Shown here: positions 25,401 through 39,000 of the stretch, one piece after another
Numbering within the stretch: position 1 is the first letter of the stretch
Layout: every line of letters begins with the position of its first letter
Translations under genes and position numbers: made by a program
NCBI RefSeq assembly: GCF_048771995.1
Contig: NC_133030.1
Coordinates: 59,924,001 to 59,988,000, forward strand
DNA: 64,000 nucleotides
Reading direction: 5' to 3'
Source of the DNA: Taeniopygia guttata
Taxonomy: Eukaryota; Chordata; Aves; Passeriformes; Estrildidae
The notes under the pieces: model-generated
What the model saw: the letters and a program-made list of their open reading frames with translations, nothing else
The model's database searches: none
What the model was told of the DNA's origin: nothing

Positions 25401-26600
25401 GCCCCATCAGGGGGGTCACGTCGGTGGTGTGGGAGTCGCCGCAGGGGTGGGAGCCGCCGTGCCAGCCGGCGCCGGGGCTGCAGCAGCCTCCGGAGGCGTT
25501 GCCATGGAGAAGGCAGCGCAGCAGCAGCATCCCGCATCCCACGCCCCCGCCTGGGCGCCCCCTGCCCGGCGCCCACGGGGCTGGGCACCGCCCGGGACCC
25601 GCCGGGCCGGGGGACCCGCCGTGCTCCGGGGGACCCGCCGTGCTCCGGGGCGCCGGCAGCGGAGCGGGCTCGGCGGGGCCCGGGCGCTCCCCCCGGGGTA
25701 CAGCTCCACGCAGCGCCCGGGGCGGGGTGGGACGCGGGCTCGCCTCCCTCCCCACGGCGGGGAAAAGGCAGAAAAGCGCCGACTCCCGGTGCTCCCGAAC
25801 CCCTCCACAGCACGGCCGCGAGCTACGGGGAGAAGGGCAACACATGCCGCCGAAAGCCCCTCAGAGCCAAAGGGGAGGAGCGCTGAGGGGCTCGGAGCAC
25901 TCACCGCAGCGCGGCCGCCGTTCCTGCCGGGGCGGAGGGCTCTGTGCCCGCTGCCCGCCGTTCCTGCCGGGGCGGAGGGCTCTGTGCCCGCGGTCCGCCC
26001 GCCGTTCCTGCCGGGGCGGAGGGCTCTGTGCCCGCCCGCCGTTCCTGCCGGGGCGGAGGGCTCTGTGCCCGCGGTGCACCCGCCGTTCCTGCCGGGCGGA
26101 GGGCTCGCTGCCCGCCCGCCGTTCCTGCCGGGGCGGAGGGCTCGCTGCCCGCCCGCCGTTCCTGCCGGGGCGGAGGGCTCGCTGCCCGCCCGCCGTACCT
26201 GCCGGCGCGGCGCTGCGCTGCGCGGCGCGGAGCCCGCCCGGCCCCTGCCCACAATGGGCCGCGCCCGCCCCGCCCGGCGCGTTGGCGTCACCGCCCGCCC
26301 AACGCCGCGACTCGCGGTGACGCGCGGGGCGGGGGCTCCGCCACCGGGGGTGCCGCACTGAGAGCGCTACCGCCGGTACAGCACCGAGGATACCGTGCTA
26401 GGGATGCTGCGAAGGCTCTACGGTACCGGCGGTACCGCTCCAAGCGCACCGCTCCAAGGGCACCGCACCGGGACGCTCCGCGCTGCCCGTGCTGCAGAGG
26501 AGGCTGGAAGGGCAGGCGGGAGGGTCCCGCTCCCGCCGAGCGGCGGAGATAAAGTTTCAGCCGGCTGGCGACACGGACACGCGGGATCTGTGTCGCAGCT
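25400..26600. promoter_or_regulatory. CpG island, probable promoter
   Basis: About 1.2 kb of very GC- and CpG-rich DNA in an otherwise moderate background. It holds GC boxes (for example near 26,325-26,335), TGACGC/GCGTCA half-sites of CREB/ATF type around 26,285-26,320, and a CCATTGT element (minus strand) near 26,252. Two minus-strand donors lie inside (GCG|GTGAGTG at 25,899-25,905 and CAG|GTACGG at 26,195-26,200), which suggests a minus-strand first exon here. Long open frames on both strands (up to about 470 codons) are expected in such GC-rich DNA and are not taken as genes. The promoter could be bidirectional; nothing to the right supports a plus-strand gene. Confidence 0.6.
25913..26200. 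repeat. GC-rich minisatellite, eight units of 36-44 bp
   Basis: A core of GCCGTTCCTGCCGGGGCGG followed by AGGGCTCTGTGCCCGC or AGGGCTCGCTGCCCGC recurs, with the TTCCTGCC (or TACCTGCC) word at 25,921, 25,961, 26,005, 26,042, 26,086, 26,122, 26,159 and 26,196. The spacings are 40, 44, 37, 44, 36, 37 and 37. The eighth unit, nearest the likely transcription start of a minus-strand gene, reads GTACCTGCCGGCGCGG. Length variation between individuals is likely. Confidence 0.93.
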
Positions 26601-27082
26601 GCCTGGCAGAGGCCTCCCAAGATACGGCAGTCTCCGCTTGGATTTAAGAAATCAATTTTCCAGAGGTTCCCGTTTCACGTGAATCAGAGCAGCAATTGGA
26701 TACACGGTTGGATTCCCACATGCATGGGAATAACCTCGCTGTATGAGATGGAAGAAGGAGCAGTTAGTGTTCTTGGTGCAAATCAAAACTCAGATCAAAT
26801 TAATAGCGTGGAACATTTTACCTTAAGTAAACTTTTTTTTTTTTTTTTTGAGAAGAAGTCAAGCTATTTACATCTTGAATAATGAATAATTTTTTTTTCT
26901 TTCTTTCTTGGCAACAACTATACGGGAAGGTTGGAGAAGCAGGAAGAGATTTACTGTGATTGTGTTTCATATGGAGTCTGCACAAAAATTGATAAATTGA
27001 TGCAGGGACAAAGGAAAAGCCAGTGTTAGGAGAGTAAAGAAAGCATCCATAGAGTTGATACCAAAATGTGAAGTAAAATTAA
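26601..27082. other. Non-coding stretch with T tracts
   Basis: Leaves the CpG island. It holds a T tract at about 26,831-26,850 and a T-rich run at 26,888-26,908. No gene seen. Confidence 0.4.
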
Positions 27083-27190
27083 CAGAATCACAGAATGGCT
27101 TGGGTTGGAAGGGACCCTCAAGATCATCTTGTTCCAACCCTCCTGTCATGGTCAGGGACACCTTCCACTGGACCATGTTCTCCTTGGCCT
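27083..27190 (-). mobile_element. CR1 LINE 3' tail fragment
   Basis: Reverse-oriented CR1 end: 'cagaatcacagaatggcttg', 'ggttggaagggaccctcaag', 'ttccaaccctcctgtcatgg', 'gacaccttccactggacca'. Well preserved at the terminus; similarity fades after about 27,190. Confidence 0.9.
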
Positions 27191-27449
27191 TTTCTATCTG
27201 TGCCTTAACTTTCCTGACCCCATCCTTAAACATCAAAATCATATCCCGGTACTTGTCCTAGGTCACCTGTCCCTCCTTCCATTGGCTGAGCATTTGCTTC
27301 TCAATCCTCAATTTGAGGAGCAGGTCTCTGCTCAGCCATGCTGGTCTCCAGCCTGCCTTGCTTGATTTCTTGCCCTTTGGGTGTTGAAGCAAATGGGAGG
27401 CAACAATCAGAGTGGCAGTTTTGGGATAAAAGGTGTCAAGGGCAGGTTA

Positions 27450-28215
27450 TCTGGAGCAGCAAACGCAATGATGGTGTTGTGAAACTGGTGGGACAAGAGG
27501 ACAAATATCTGTACCCAGGCACAAGTTTTGGCAAGAGAAATTATAACTCACAAAATCTACCACAGTCCTTGATGGAGCCAAATATGTGGTAGATCTAATT
27601 GATATAAGAGATACTGATTTCTTAAAGGCTCTGACAAAATCCTTCATCAAAACATACTGAGGGGAGTAAGGAGCCATGAAAAAAACCTCAGTGGTTTATA
27701 GGCAAAACCACAAAGGCCAGACTGGGATGGTCAGTCTGCACTGGAGCTGTGAGATGGGGAGTTTCACAGAGATCTGAGCAGGGGCCTGTGCTCAGCATCT
27801 TCATCAGTGATGTAGGAGTAGGGGACATGGTGGTGGCTTCTGGTGACACTGAGCTGCTTGGAAAGGCCCAAGGCACCAAACCACAGCGGGACCTTGGGAC
27901 GTGCAGTGACAAAATGATAAATTAAATTCTCCAGAGACAAATGTGATGAGCCTCACAGGGAGCACTCCTAACATCACACACATGGCAACAGGCTCTGAAC
28001 TGACTGCAACCCCTCAGGAAAAGGATCCCAGGTTATAACGAGGAATTTGTTGAAAGCATCAGCTCACTGCTGAGCAGCAGTCAAGAAAGCAAATACACAG
28101 ATAGGAGTTAATGAGGTAAGAGGAAAAACTGCTGTACAAATTCCTGGTTTGCTCTCCTCTTGAATACTGTGAGCAGTTCTGGCCTCTGTTCTCACCAAAG
28201 AATTAGTGATCAAAG
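27450..28215 (+). mobile_element. Ancient CR1 LINE ORF2 fragment
   Basis: Plus-strand sequence matches the old amniote CR1 type: the region after the reverse transcriptase ('catcttcatcagtgatgta'), then 'cctcaggaaaaggatccc', 'gcagcagtcaagaaagcaaa' and 'ctcttgaatactgtgagcag', followed by 'ttctggcctctgttctcacc'. It is heavily diverged with many indels, so much older than the other CR1 tails here. The left boundary is uncertain. Confidence 0.65.
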
Positions 28216-29969
28216 ATAGGGAGCATTTTTCACTGAGCTAAAGGGTTAGGCCAGGGCTATTCAATCCAGTATTTCTATACAAGCCTCAGGCTCAGGAAGT
28301 CCTGGAGCTGCGTGCAGCCTGCTGTGGGCTTGGAGAGTTTATGGGAAAATATCCCTGAACACTTCTCATACCCCTGGCTTATCATACACCATTGGCTATG
28401 AGAGGATGCTGGGCAGAATGGTCCCTACCTCCATCCCAGCACAGCTTTTCTTTTGCTCTTCCATTCATCTTATTTTTCTCCATAAAATGCCTTCCCAGGA
28501 CCCCCCTTCTCCCACTCTTCTCCTCCTCAAGGACTTTCATTAACCACATAGTGACGGTTTGATCTGCAAGCTCCCAGCCTGGCTAAGTATCAGCTTAATG
28601 GTTGGCATCTGGAATTGCATCTTCCTCGTCGAAACTGCTCAGCCATTTTCTTGTAACTGCCTCCTCAGAGCTTGTTTGGACGCTGCTTATCAAGCCCCAT
28701 TGTGTTGCTTTCCTGCTTGTTTTTCCAACAGCCGCCTATTAAATTAAGCTCCTCTATTCAGACAGGAAAACCCAATAACCAGCTGCCCAGAGCCTTTCTG
28801 GATAAGTAGGACACATGCAATAGTCATCATGTACGACTGATGAGCATCCAGCCCCGAGAAGGGGAGAGCATGGGTACCAAGCTTGCTTGGAAAATAATCC
28901 TTGTAATGCCTTGTAACAGGAGGGGGTTGGCAGGGTTTGCTCATTGGATGAAAAACTAAACCAGGACTTTCTCAGAGGGAAAGAAAACGGGTTTCTTGTT
29001 CTAAATCTGTAAGAATATACTTGGTAGCCTTCGTCTTTAGATGCTCACTAGACCCTAATAAATGTTCTCTGCAACCAATCCATGTCAGATCAATACTGTC
29101 TTATCTCTGGGGAGGAGTTTTTATGTGTTCCAGTGAAACCTAAAAGGACACTTGATTCAGCTGACAGTAATGGAATATGGAACCCATCCCCTTACAAAAA
29201 TTAAGTAAAATTGATTTTGGAGGGAAAAAAGCCCTCTCGAGGTTATAGTCTTTCACGTTGCACAGACGATATGCTCAGCAGAAAAAGAGGCCACAGCTTT
29301 TATTTAATTGTTGTTCTGGTCTAAACCAAAGACTTGCACCAAAAGAATAAAATCACCATCTGAGCCCCTACCACCATCCCAGACCACTGGAGCTTGTGGG
29401 AACATTTCCATCACAGCAATCAGGGCTGGTTTTGGCTCAAAGGTAGGAGACAGCATTATGCTTTTTGTTCCTTGATATGAGGTTTTTAGAGCACATAGAA
29501 GACAGCACATAGAGCACAGCAGTTCTGTACCTGGGCTGGGATGTTCTGTGTGAAAACAAACCACACCCTAAACCAATGTTATCTCCAACAGCACCGAGCC
29601 CAATCTCACCCCAGGGTTCACATCAGCTCCCTGCAGCTGGCAGGGGAGGCAAAGCTTTGGCATAGCATTTCATAGCCCCAGAAGGGAAAATAGACACATT
29701 CCCAAAGCAGGACTCAGCGGGCTGGGAGCATTAGCAAAGACTCAGTGGATTTAGGCCCTGATTCTGCAAAGTCCTTAAGCTTGTAAGGAATTTGTAATTT
29801 GCTTGTAAGCAAATTCCCATCCGCTTCAGTGGCATTTAATCACATGCACATAAGTGCTTTATGGAGTACCAGGGAGCTGTACCTTGGTGGAGGTGGGATA
29901 TTGGGACCCCAAGCAACCAAATTCTTTCCCAGTCTGTTCAGAGAAGGGTAAAATAATGGAATCATATTA
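28216..29969. other. Unique non-coding stretch
   Basis: No gene or clear repeat family. Parts around 28,590-28,760 and 29,030-29,230 read as unique, non-repetitive DNA that could be conserved non-coding elements, but this cannot be judged from one sequence. Confidence 0.35.
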
Positions 29970-30078
29970 CAGAATCATAGAATGGTTTGGGTTGGAAGGG
30001 ATCTTAAAGATAATCTATTTCCAGCACCCCTGTTATGGGCAAGGACATTTTCCACTAGACCAAGTTGCTCAGTGCTCA
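29970..30078 (-). mobile_element. CR1 LINE 3' tail fragment
   Basis: Reverse-oriented CR1 end with 'cagaatcatagaatggtttg', 'gttggaagggatcttaaaga' and 'ttccactagaccaagttgct'. About 109 bp, mildly diverged. Confidence 0.9.
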
Positions 30079-33000
30079 CCCAGCTGGTCTTTCTAAGAAA
30101 TAAAAAATGTAAGACATAATTGGAGAGCAGATTGTGAGAGTTACTGTAAGCAGTTATAACAAGGTCTTGCTCCAGCCCTGCCCTGTCTAAACCCACTCTG
30201 CTGGGAGATGCTGGGAGAGCACAGTTTCTCCTGGCTGCTTCACCTGAAAGATCACCATGCCCTGTGGGAAACAGATGACTCAGATGAGTAGCAGAGAGAT
30301 ATAAAGCACTTGTAAGTGTGCTGGGGTGTAGAAAGCTTTAAATTATCTCTGTGGCTTGGTCAGGGCCCTCCACCCCACCCCTCTCTGTGCTCCTGTCATT
30401 GCCTTCATTCCCTCTGCACTGCTCCCTGCAGCTGCCAGAAGCCCCTCGTGCTTCCCTTGCCATCCATCCTCCCCCTGTCCCCCGTGACATGCTGCACGTA
30501 TGGCCATGCTCTGGTTTGGATCATCTTGCTGGTACCTGGCGTGTCTTTGGCAGACTCCTGACACTCAGCTCCTGGTTGCTGAAGCCAAGGGTCAATCTTC
30601 CTCCCTGGAATGTCCTGCCAGTGCCAGGCTTCACCCACAGCCTTGTGCCAGCCTCAGATGCTGGGTTTGGGGGAACATGTATTGTTCAGGGTGGCTGGAG
30701 GGCTCTATCTCTTCTCCTTTAGACTCTCTAATGGCTAGAAAACAAACCATTCCTGATTAGGGATCTGTAACTTTGGCCAGGTCTTTTTTCTCCTCCCTAT
30801 TCCTGGAGATGACTTGCACTGAATTGCTGTGAAAGGTACCAAACAATCATCAACAACAAAAAAAACCCCCAGCAAATTCTCAATGGATGAAATTTCAGTA
30901 CCCTGTTTTCTTCCTCACATCCTTGGTTATTTATCTCCTGAAAGCAGGAAAGGAGGTAACATGAGGGGTAGCATCCAGGGAAGAGGTGGGGCTGGAGGAA
31001 GAGGAGTGAAGGGCTGGGAGAGGGGTGTAAATCAGTGCCTCTTTCTCAAGGCCAGAGACTGCTGCAGATTTCCACCAGCTGTTGCTGGGGCTGTCAGAGA
31101 AGGGTTTAACAGGGATGTGTGCACACACAGCCTACAGGGAGAGCTGCTTTTATTTGTTCACATCCAGCAGGAGTTGTATTTATTACCTTTGCAGAGGGGC
31201 AAGTGAAAAGCCAGAGCATCACTTAAATCCCATTTAAAGCCTCAGATTAAGGCTTTGCAGGAAGGAAAAAACAGGGAGGTGGAGATAGCCTGGCCAGATC
31301 TGGCTCCATTGCTTGGGGGAGTGGGCTACAAATCCACATGGCTACAAAGCCAGGGGGACAAGTGAGGCTGTTGTTTTATCAGTGGAGCATCCTTTGCCCC
31401 AGACCTGTAGCAGTGACAGAGTGAGGAAGTGCCAAGTTACCTCACACTCATGATGAGCCTCCAGCCTCTTACTGGAGCATAAAACACTTAACCCCCAGGT
31501 CACCAGGTGGATCCCAATTCTGCCATCCATTAAGGAAAGAAGCTTATCCAAAGGAATTGGGAGCCCTCATCAAGGGCCTACCTGCATTTGGAATATTTTA
31601 ATCCTCATGATTTTTGACACGATTCAATATTCTATATCTATCTCACTTTTGCAAGATGCCTAAGCCAATTCTTGGCAGAATTTGTCCAAAGTGACTCAGC
31701 CAAGGTCACTCTTAGATTCTGTGGTCGACCTGGGGATGGCTCACAGATACCCCAAGTCTTGGCTGAGCACAATAAATGACAAAATCCTCTCCATCTCGCT
31801 CACTGTTTTGGTCCCCCTGATTTGTCCTGCATCATTAAATTTTTACAGTGCCTGACTCCAGATGACTTTAAGTTTGTGCCTCCTGTCTCCATTAACTGCA
31901 GAGCTAAGAGGTTTTGTTCCTCCCAGCACAAGGGCTGGAATGTGAAGACTCAGCGACCAGCACAAGCAGGAATATTTCTCCCATCCCTGACAGCTGTGTA
32001 ACTGGACATACACGCTCCTGGTATCTTTCAGAGCATCAGTGTGGCTTTTACACGTCCTGGTGCTGCATTTTTTTCCTAATCAGCAGAATTCAGGAGGGAT
32101 CTGTTACAGGACTTGAACAACGATGTTGCAGTCAGCAGAGCAGCAGGGTCCTCTTGCACCCCTGCCAAGAGGTCACATCCTGCATGGATGGAGCGAGCAC
32201 AGGAGCTCTCCAGCCTCCCTGCTCCATCCCTGGGCACTCCTGGGGTGACATCAGCACCATGAGATCATCTCTCTTGACTGGCTAGATTTTCTTACAGGTT
32301 TTCCCTGGAGGGCTTCTGGTTACTCTCTGGTTGCAGTTTCTCTGCTGTGAGGACTTCTGCAGGCTCATGTTCCCTTTTCCATGGTGCCCAGATGTTGCTC
32401 CACCCCAGGCTCTCCATGCAGCTGTGGCTCCATCAGCTGTCAGACCCACTGTGCTGGGAATGTTTGTGATGGGGAGGTGTTGCAGCCACCCCTGGCTGAT
32501 CCAGGCTGTACCCACAGCAATAGCCCTACTGGAAAGTTTTGCTGGCTTGCCATGGGGTTGAACTCTGCAGGAAAGATCTTTTCTTTCCTCTGCTCAGCTT
32601 TTTCTCTGCCCAAGCACACAAACCTCTCCTCCGCCATCTGCCTTGCAGGAATTTTGGATCCATGCACAAGACTCTGGCTGATATCTGGCAGGAAGTCCTC
32701 AGTACCTAAAATCTGGCCATGGCTGGTGATGCTCAGAGGTCTCAGACCTGGGAGAGCAGCACCTCCCTGGCACAGGAGGAGCCCCTGGGAGTGCAGGGAT
32801 GAGCAGCTGGAGGCATTAGGAGGTGTGGCAGTAACAGCAGCCTCCCTGTATCACTGTGGTGGATGGATCCTGAAAATGCCCTCACTGCTTCGGATTACTG
32901 GTGACAAAAGGATATTGCTAAACTGGCAGAGAGGAAAATCACAGTCACAGCAACAGCAAGAGGGACCTCCCCAGTTGCAACCTCCTTAGTCACAGCTGGA

Positions 33001-36000
33001 TTACCAACCCCATCCTTATATTTTCCATGGGGGCGGCATGAGTAAGAGCTGACTCCTAGGGATGTCTGTTGCCTCCAGAAACCCTTAAGGAGAAAAATGC
33101 TGATGGGACTATCAGGCTTGGCTTTTCATCCCCTTATGTGGGATGTTGAGTGGTTGTGCAAGGACTGGGATGGTGACTCAGGTACAGGACAGAGCCAGCC
33201 CGGGGGGCCAGGATGTTGAGGACTGCCCCAAGCATCCCCCAAGGCAGTGTCACTGGCAGGGGATGGGCATGCACGGTTCAATCTTTTCCACAGTATCTGC
33301 AACACCTCAGCCCCTCCAGAGATTATATTTGGGGTACAGACTTGCCTTGCAGAAGATCCCCCAGCCCCTCCAGCTCTGTCCATGGCTCTCCCTGTTTTGA
33401 TCAAATGTGAGTTGGGAGTGAGATCAGATCTTGGGAGTCTCTCAATATCTCCCAGATGCTGATTTATGCACAAGGGGCAGTGCAAATGATGAGCACAGGA
33501 CTCAAACACACGCCAAGTCTCACAGGTCACCTGCAGCTCCCAGCCATGGGTATCCTGGGAGCCTCAAGAGCCTGACTCAGCCTTCCCATGGCCGGCTGGG
33601 CTGTTGGGGTGCAGGAGAGGGAAATGCAGCCCCCAGCTCCCTCCAGGACCAGCGTCATCCCCTCTCTGTGGAAACCTGGGAAAAGGAGGAATGTGGAAGA
33701 AGGATATTCCCACTTGGGCAAAAGCGATGGGAATAAAACCTTCCTCCCTCAGCCCTGCCTGCCGAGGCGGTGGGAATGTGAGCTCAGCCCCTAGGCGACT
33801 TAATGGGCTTTTAAAAAACCCCTTTGTATTGGATCCATTCTTCTTCCCAAAGCTTGCTGGCCCCGCTCCAAGGGGAAACCTTTGATTCTACAAATACACC
33901 ACAATTATCATCCCGAGGAGTCTCAGCTATCGGGCTGAGAGGTGCTTAAATCATTTCATCCTAAGAAAGCCTTGGGCTGTAACAGCTTCCCTGTTGCTCG
34001 GAAAAAGCCACCCCTCTCCCAAAAGCTTGGCTCCATTTTTCTCCCAGTGATTCCATCGCTGGTGGAGGCAGGGCAGGCAGTGCTGCGGAAACCAGGCCAT
34101 GGAGCTTCCCGGTGATTTCATCAGCCCTGGGACCCAGCTCGGGCAGATTTATGAGCTCACAAGAATCTCGCCTTGGAGTTATCTCCCCCTCCCCTCTTTT
34201 TATGGCTCTGCAGAAAGGGATTGGGCGATTGAGCCCTGCTGGGTACCGTGACAAGCTCGCTCTGTTTGACACTTGTAAATATTTTTCTCCACCATGGCAC
34301 AGCTCCATGTGCTGTTCGGGCTGCTCTCACCAGCATCACTGCCACCCAGCACCGGGAAGCTCGACTTGGCGTGGGGGAGATGCAAACCAAAAGCTTGCCA
34401 AAAGCTTGCATCCACTCCCTGACTCCTATCCTTTCCTCACGACTCCCCTAAGCTCACCTCCAGGTTGGTTTTTATTATTTTTTTAAAATGTTGTGCAGTT
34501 TTTTGTTTTGGTTTTTTATTTTTCTTCCCAGAAGTATTTTTATTTTCTTCAGGTAATACAAATCCTTCCCTTTTGCAATGCTCTCCAGTCTAATGCTGGG
34601 GTTTTTGAACGGGGTTAGGTGCTCCACATCCAGCAGGAGTCCAGCACTTCTCTTCTTGCAGAAATCCCCCTTAAAGCACGTCATCAGTACTCTTCTGCAG
34701 CTGCTTTTCTTAGTAGTCTAAATAAAGCCTTCAAGTTAGGACTCCTTGATGTGAAGCCAGATTCAGAGGCTGTCAGTTCCTTTGTGTATCCTCAACTTGT
34801 CCGGGGGTGTTTTATTTTGGGATGGCTGCTTGCTGCAAAGCTGTCCATTTAGCAGCTCGTTCCTGCCACATTCTGCTCCTTGGCAGTGACAGTGTAAACT
34901 CCAAAGCACCCCTGAGTTCTGCCCCGCAAACCCTTTGCACTGTGCCTGCCTTTCTGAGAGCATAAACTATTTTTCAAGCAGGATTTTGCTCAGGCCAGGG
35001 GCTCTCCATGACAGGAGCCCCAGGGAAAGGTGTTTCACTGTGGCTGAACAGCCAAGGCCGGTGTCCTTCCCAAGCTGCAGTTGCAGCCCACACAGCTGTG
35101 GGGTACAGCTGGAGTCCCTTCCTCATGGGAATCAGTTATCTGGGGAAGGCTGATCCCCTTTGGTGACACACAGCCACCCCGTGGGTCTAGCAGAGGCTGC
35201 TGTGACATGGAATTGTCTTTGGGGATGGCATCCCCATCCTGCTCCAGGGCCACACTGCTGGAGGAATGTGGACCCATAGCCATCTTAGGGACCCACACAG
35301 ATCACTGCAGGAATCTCCAGGCAAGCAACAGGCTGAGACCAAAAATCCGCTCCTATCCTTTATCAAAACCACTGCTGCTTACTTAGGATGCTCCAGGCAT
35401 GATTCAGCACTCATTATCTTCATTGAGCTGGAGATTAGGCTGCAATATTCCCAGATAATAGCTTTATTAGCTCTGTATTATTCTTTCAACATTATTTATT
35501 TACACTGAGTCAAGAACCCTCAAAGCTTTCACTGAAACAGTAACACCAGTTCATCAGAAAACATTTTACGCTGTGCTTTTTACAGGAGCAAAGATCCTGC
35601 ATAGAAGGAGCTACCCCAGGACAAAAGTACTCTTGCCAGTGAGGTCTTTTTGACTCAAGGAAGCTGTAGGTGTTATGGATGCCCCACAGGATGCTAATAG
35701 TGTGGAAGGGTAATTTTCTAGAATTTCAGCACAGGCAATGGACTGTTGTGTCCCGTTACCTGCTGTGCTGGCTCTGCCAGGGCTGCTCCTGGCCCAGGGA
35801 CAGCTGACACTCATGGCACAGCTCACCAGGGCCTTTTTCTTGAGCTCCCATGACCTGTCTGCCTCCAGCCATCTGTCCTGTCCCAGCACAGGCTGGCACC
35901 AACCTTCTTTTGGCTGGAACAAGATTGCATTCTCCCTCCCTGTCCCCTGAGAAAGGAATTAGACTGATTTAATAATAAATGTGTGGGCTCTTGGCTTTGG

Positions 36001-39000
36001 CCTTGCTCATCAGCCAAGACAGCACATGGGCCACTGCAAAGCTGTGGTAGCCCAGAGAACAGTCCAAGGTACGAGGAGTTGGCCCCAGGAAGGGCTGTCT
36101 GGGAGGTCCTGCACTGTGTGCTGGTGATGTAACCAAGTCCAGATTTTCCTCTGACTTGGTGTCGCTGCAGAGGATGACTGTGAGGGATGACAGCAGCTGA
36201 GCATCCATTCACCTTTGCCCTATCCTTAATGACCTTGTCATGGAAAACAGGAGCTGACAGCCTGACCCTCCAGACAACCAGCTCCTCCTGGGATGCGAAG
36301 GACCTTTTCTGGCACAGGGTAGTCTACCTTCTCCATTTCTTTCCAAGTGACTCTCTTTGCAATCAAAGCTGCTAACCATCCTATTAGCACACTGCCCAGT
36401 CTGGATTAAAGGGAACCACATGATGCTGGGGTTTTCTTTGGTCCACATTCTCCCTGTGAGCTCTTGGTACCCATTGCTTCCAGAGCTGAACCCAGCCCCA
36501 CATGACACACACACTCCCTGGGGAGGATGCTGCAGGAATGTCATATCACCCACCTGAGTCCAGCAGAGAAGAACATGCACATTCTTGATAGCCCCAAATG
36601 GCCCTGCTGTCCCCACTTCAGTCCTGGAAGAAGGATTCCCACTTGGGGAGTGACTGCTTGTGATGTACCCACCACAAGGATGCTGTGGCTCCCCAACAAT
36701 CCTGGCAGATGCTGGGGGCCAGCTTTGATGTGTATTTCTTTGCTATTTGAAACAGTCTCTCCTGGAAGGGCTTGAGCTGGAGGCTGTGTATAAAAGCTGC
36801 CATTGTTTTTATTGTTTGTAACACAGATGCCCTGAGTGATTCTGCTGGGAGGAAGTGGAGGTGAAGGGGCTCCTTGTGATGTGCTCAGAAATCATCTCCA
36901 CATCCAGGACTCCTTTTAGAGTTGTTTAACATCATCCATCTTTCAGGCCTCTCACAGCACTGCCACATCTCTGGGGTTTGGTATGAACACTGGAGCTCAC
37001 AGTCAGCGAGACAGAGCGGGGCAGGCGGTGCAGTTACGAGATGTCCTGCGTCAGACGTGCTGCAATTTGTAGCTGCTTGGAAACGCCCTGGCAGAGAAAC
37101 AGGGGATCTGGGAGACACACCTCTCCATTCCAAGCCCAGCCCAGGGGCAGCCTGCCAGCCCCAGAGCACAGGCACGAAGCCCTAGTGGAGCTACAACACA
37201 AACTGCTCCTTTGCTTGCTGTTTGCGCTCCACATCAACCAGAGATGTCTGGAAGAAGCTCTGGATAATATTTGCTTGTGTGTTCCTCTTTAAAATCCCAG
37301 CTCCAGCTTTCTGGAGCTGCTAGGAATGTACTGCCCTGGCACTGCCTCTAACTGAAGCTCTTGTCAGCCAAGAAAGAATGAATTTGTTCCTTCTTTTGAA
37401 CCACAGAAGGGGAGTCTACATCCCTGTGTACCTGTGGTACACCCACCTACATCCCACCTTGGGCTTTTCTACTGAACAGCCACTGCCACCACCAGCCCAG
37501 CTCCATCTGCTCCATGTCTCTCCCATACCCATCCCTTCCTTTGGGACATACCTTCCCTGGGTGCAGATGTCCAGCACCAAGTCCTGCTGCCCTCTATGCC
37601 TCCAGCAGCTCCTGGGACTTGGAGTGCAAGCAGATGTCTTTCCCAAGCCCAAGGAGTGGATCAGGATGTGGACACCCCTCCCTGTGCTGTGCCTCCCTCC
37701 CAGCCCCGCCGTGTGTGAAAAGCGCACAAACCTGACATTCAACTTACCGAGTCTTTGCACAAGGCCGGCCACGGCTGGGGCTGCCAGGGAATTATCAGAT
37801 GCTCTTGTGGCTCTGCAGAGAAGCCAGGATTCTGAGGGAAGGGTTACTGATTGCATTTTGGCCCTGGGGAGCTGTGTTGGACAAACTGCTGTATAATCAC
37901 TGCACAGTCCAGCCTGCAGAACAGCACTGTAATATTTTTCTCTTATCATCGTGCAGCTTTGGAAGCTCTTATTTGATCTCCTTTATCCATGTGACTGTGT
38001 TCAAGAATGCAGCAGCCTCTGCCTGCAGAATAGTTCCTATTGTTCCCTTTGTTCATGTGTCTGGGCTGTTCCTCAGCCTCCTCTCTCCCTTCCTGCAAAG
38101 AGACACACTCTGCATGGTCAAAAAGTACCTTTACAACTTGATCTTAGATATTAAACCAGCCATGAGAAAGGCAGAGGGCATATTTTCCTGAATAGTACAG
38201 CTTTTTGTGATGCAGAGGGGAGTGTGGTGAAAGGTACCTTGAGCTCACACAGTGAATTAGCTGCTTTTAACTTCATCCAGGATCTACTCACTCATGCCCA
38301 ACCTGCAAGCTGCTCTGAATTAATGCTGAAAATGGATGGCATGGGATTGGGCATATTTGGCTTATCTATCTGTTCTTCTTGAAGTGCTGACCCTCTTAGT
38401 TTGAAAAAATCCACAGTAACACAGTAAATCAGCCTGGAAGAGAAACAAAGAATCTGAAGGCCATGAGAAGTACACGTCCACATTTCAATTTTTTATCCTG
38501 CTTTTTTTCTTATACAAAAGCTTATACATGCCTTCATGCTGAAAACAGGCTGGAATTGACCTAGATATTAAATGTGTTTAACTTGGAGACTTCTTTTTGT
38601 GAGTGTGGAACTGAATTCAGTGCTTTTCAAAAGCAGGCCTCACCTTTGCAAAAATGTCTCTCCGATTTCTAGATCAGCCCTTTCCACTTCTCCTTTCAGA
38701 CAGGTGTGCAGCAGGTTATCCTAACATCATCTGCACAATCTTTAAACCCCATTGAGTGCACAGCTTCAAAATAAACCTCAAACAAACCTCAGCTCCATCT
38801 GAAAACCCATCTCCTCTCCATCCTCCTTGTGGAGAACCCGTAGGAAAATGTCAAATTAAACAAATGAGAACTTTGGCACTGCTGAGTTAGATCAGGCTGG
38901 GTTAGTCATCAAAGTTACAGCTGGAGGTTGTTAATCTGTTGGTGATTTCCAAGCAAATTATATTTTGCATTCTGCTTACAAAATAAGAGAATTGAGATTT

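Noticed and set aside
24902-26552. Overlapping long open frames on both strands (up to about 470 codons)
   Set aside because: They all lie in the CpG island and minisatellite, are made of Arg/Ala/Gly/Pro runs in every frame, and reflect GC-rich composition with few stop codons. No frame shows a known domain.
27190-27365. Possible continuation of the CR1 fragment at 27.1 kb
   Set aside because: The sequence no longer follows CR1 order after about 27,190, so the element was ended there.
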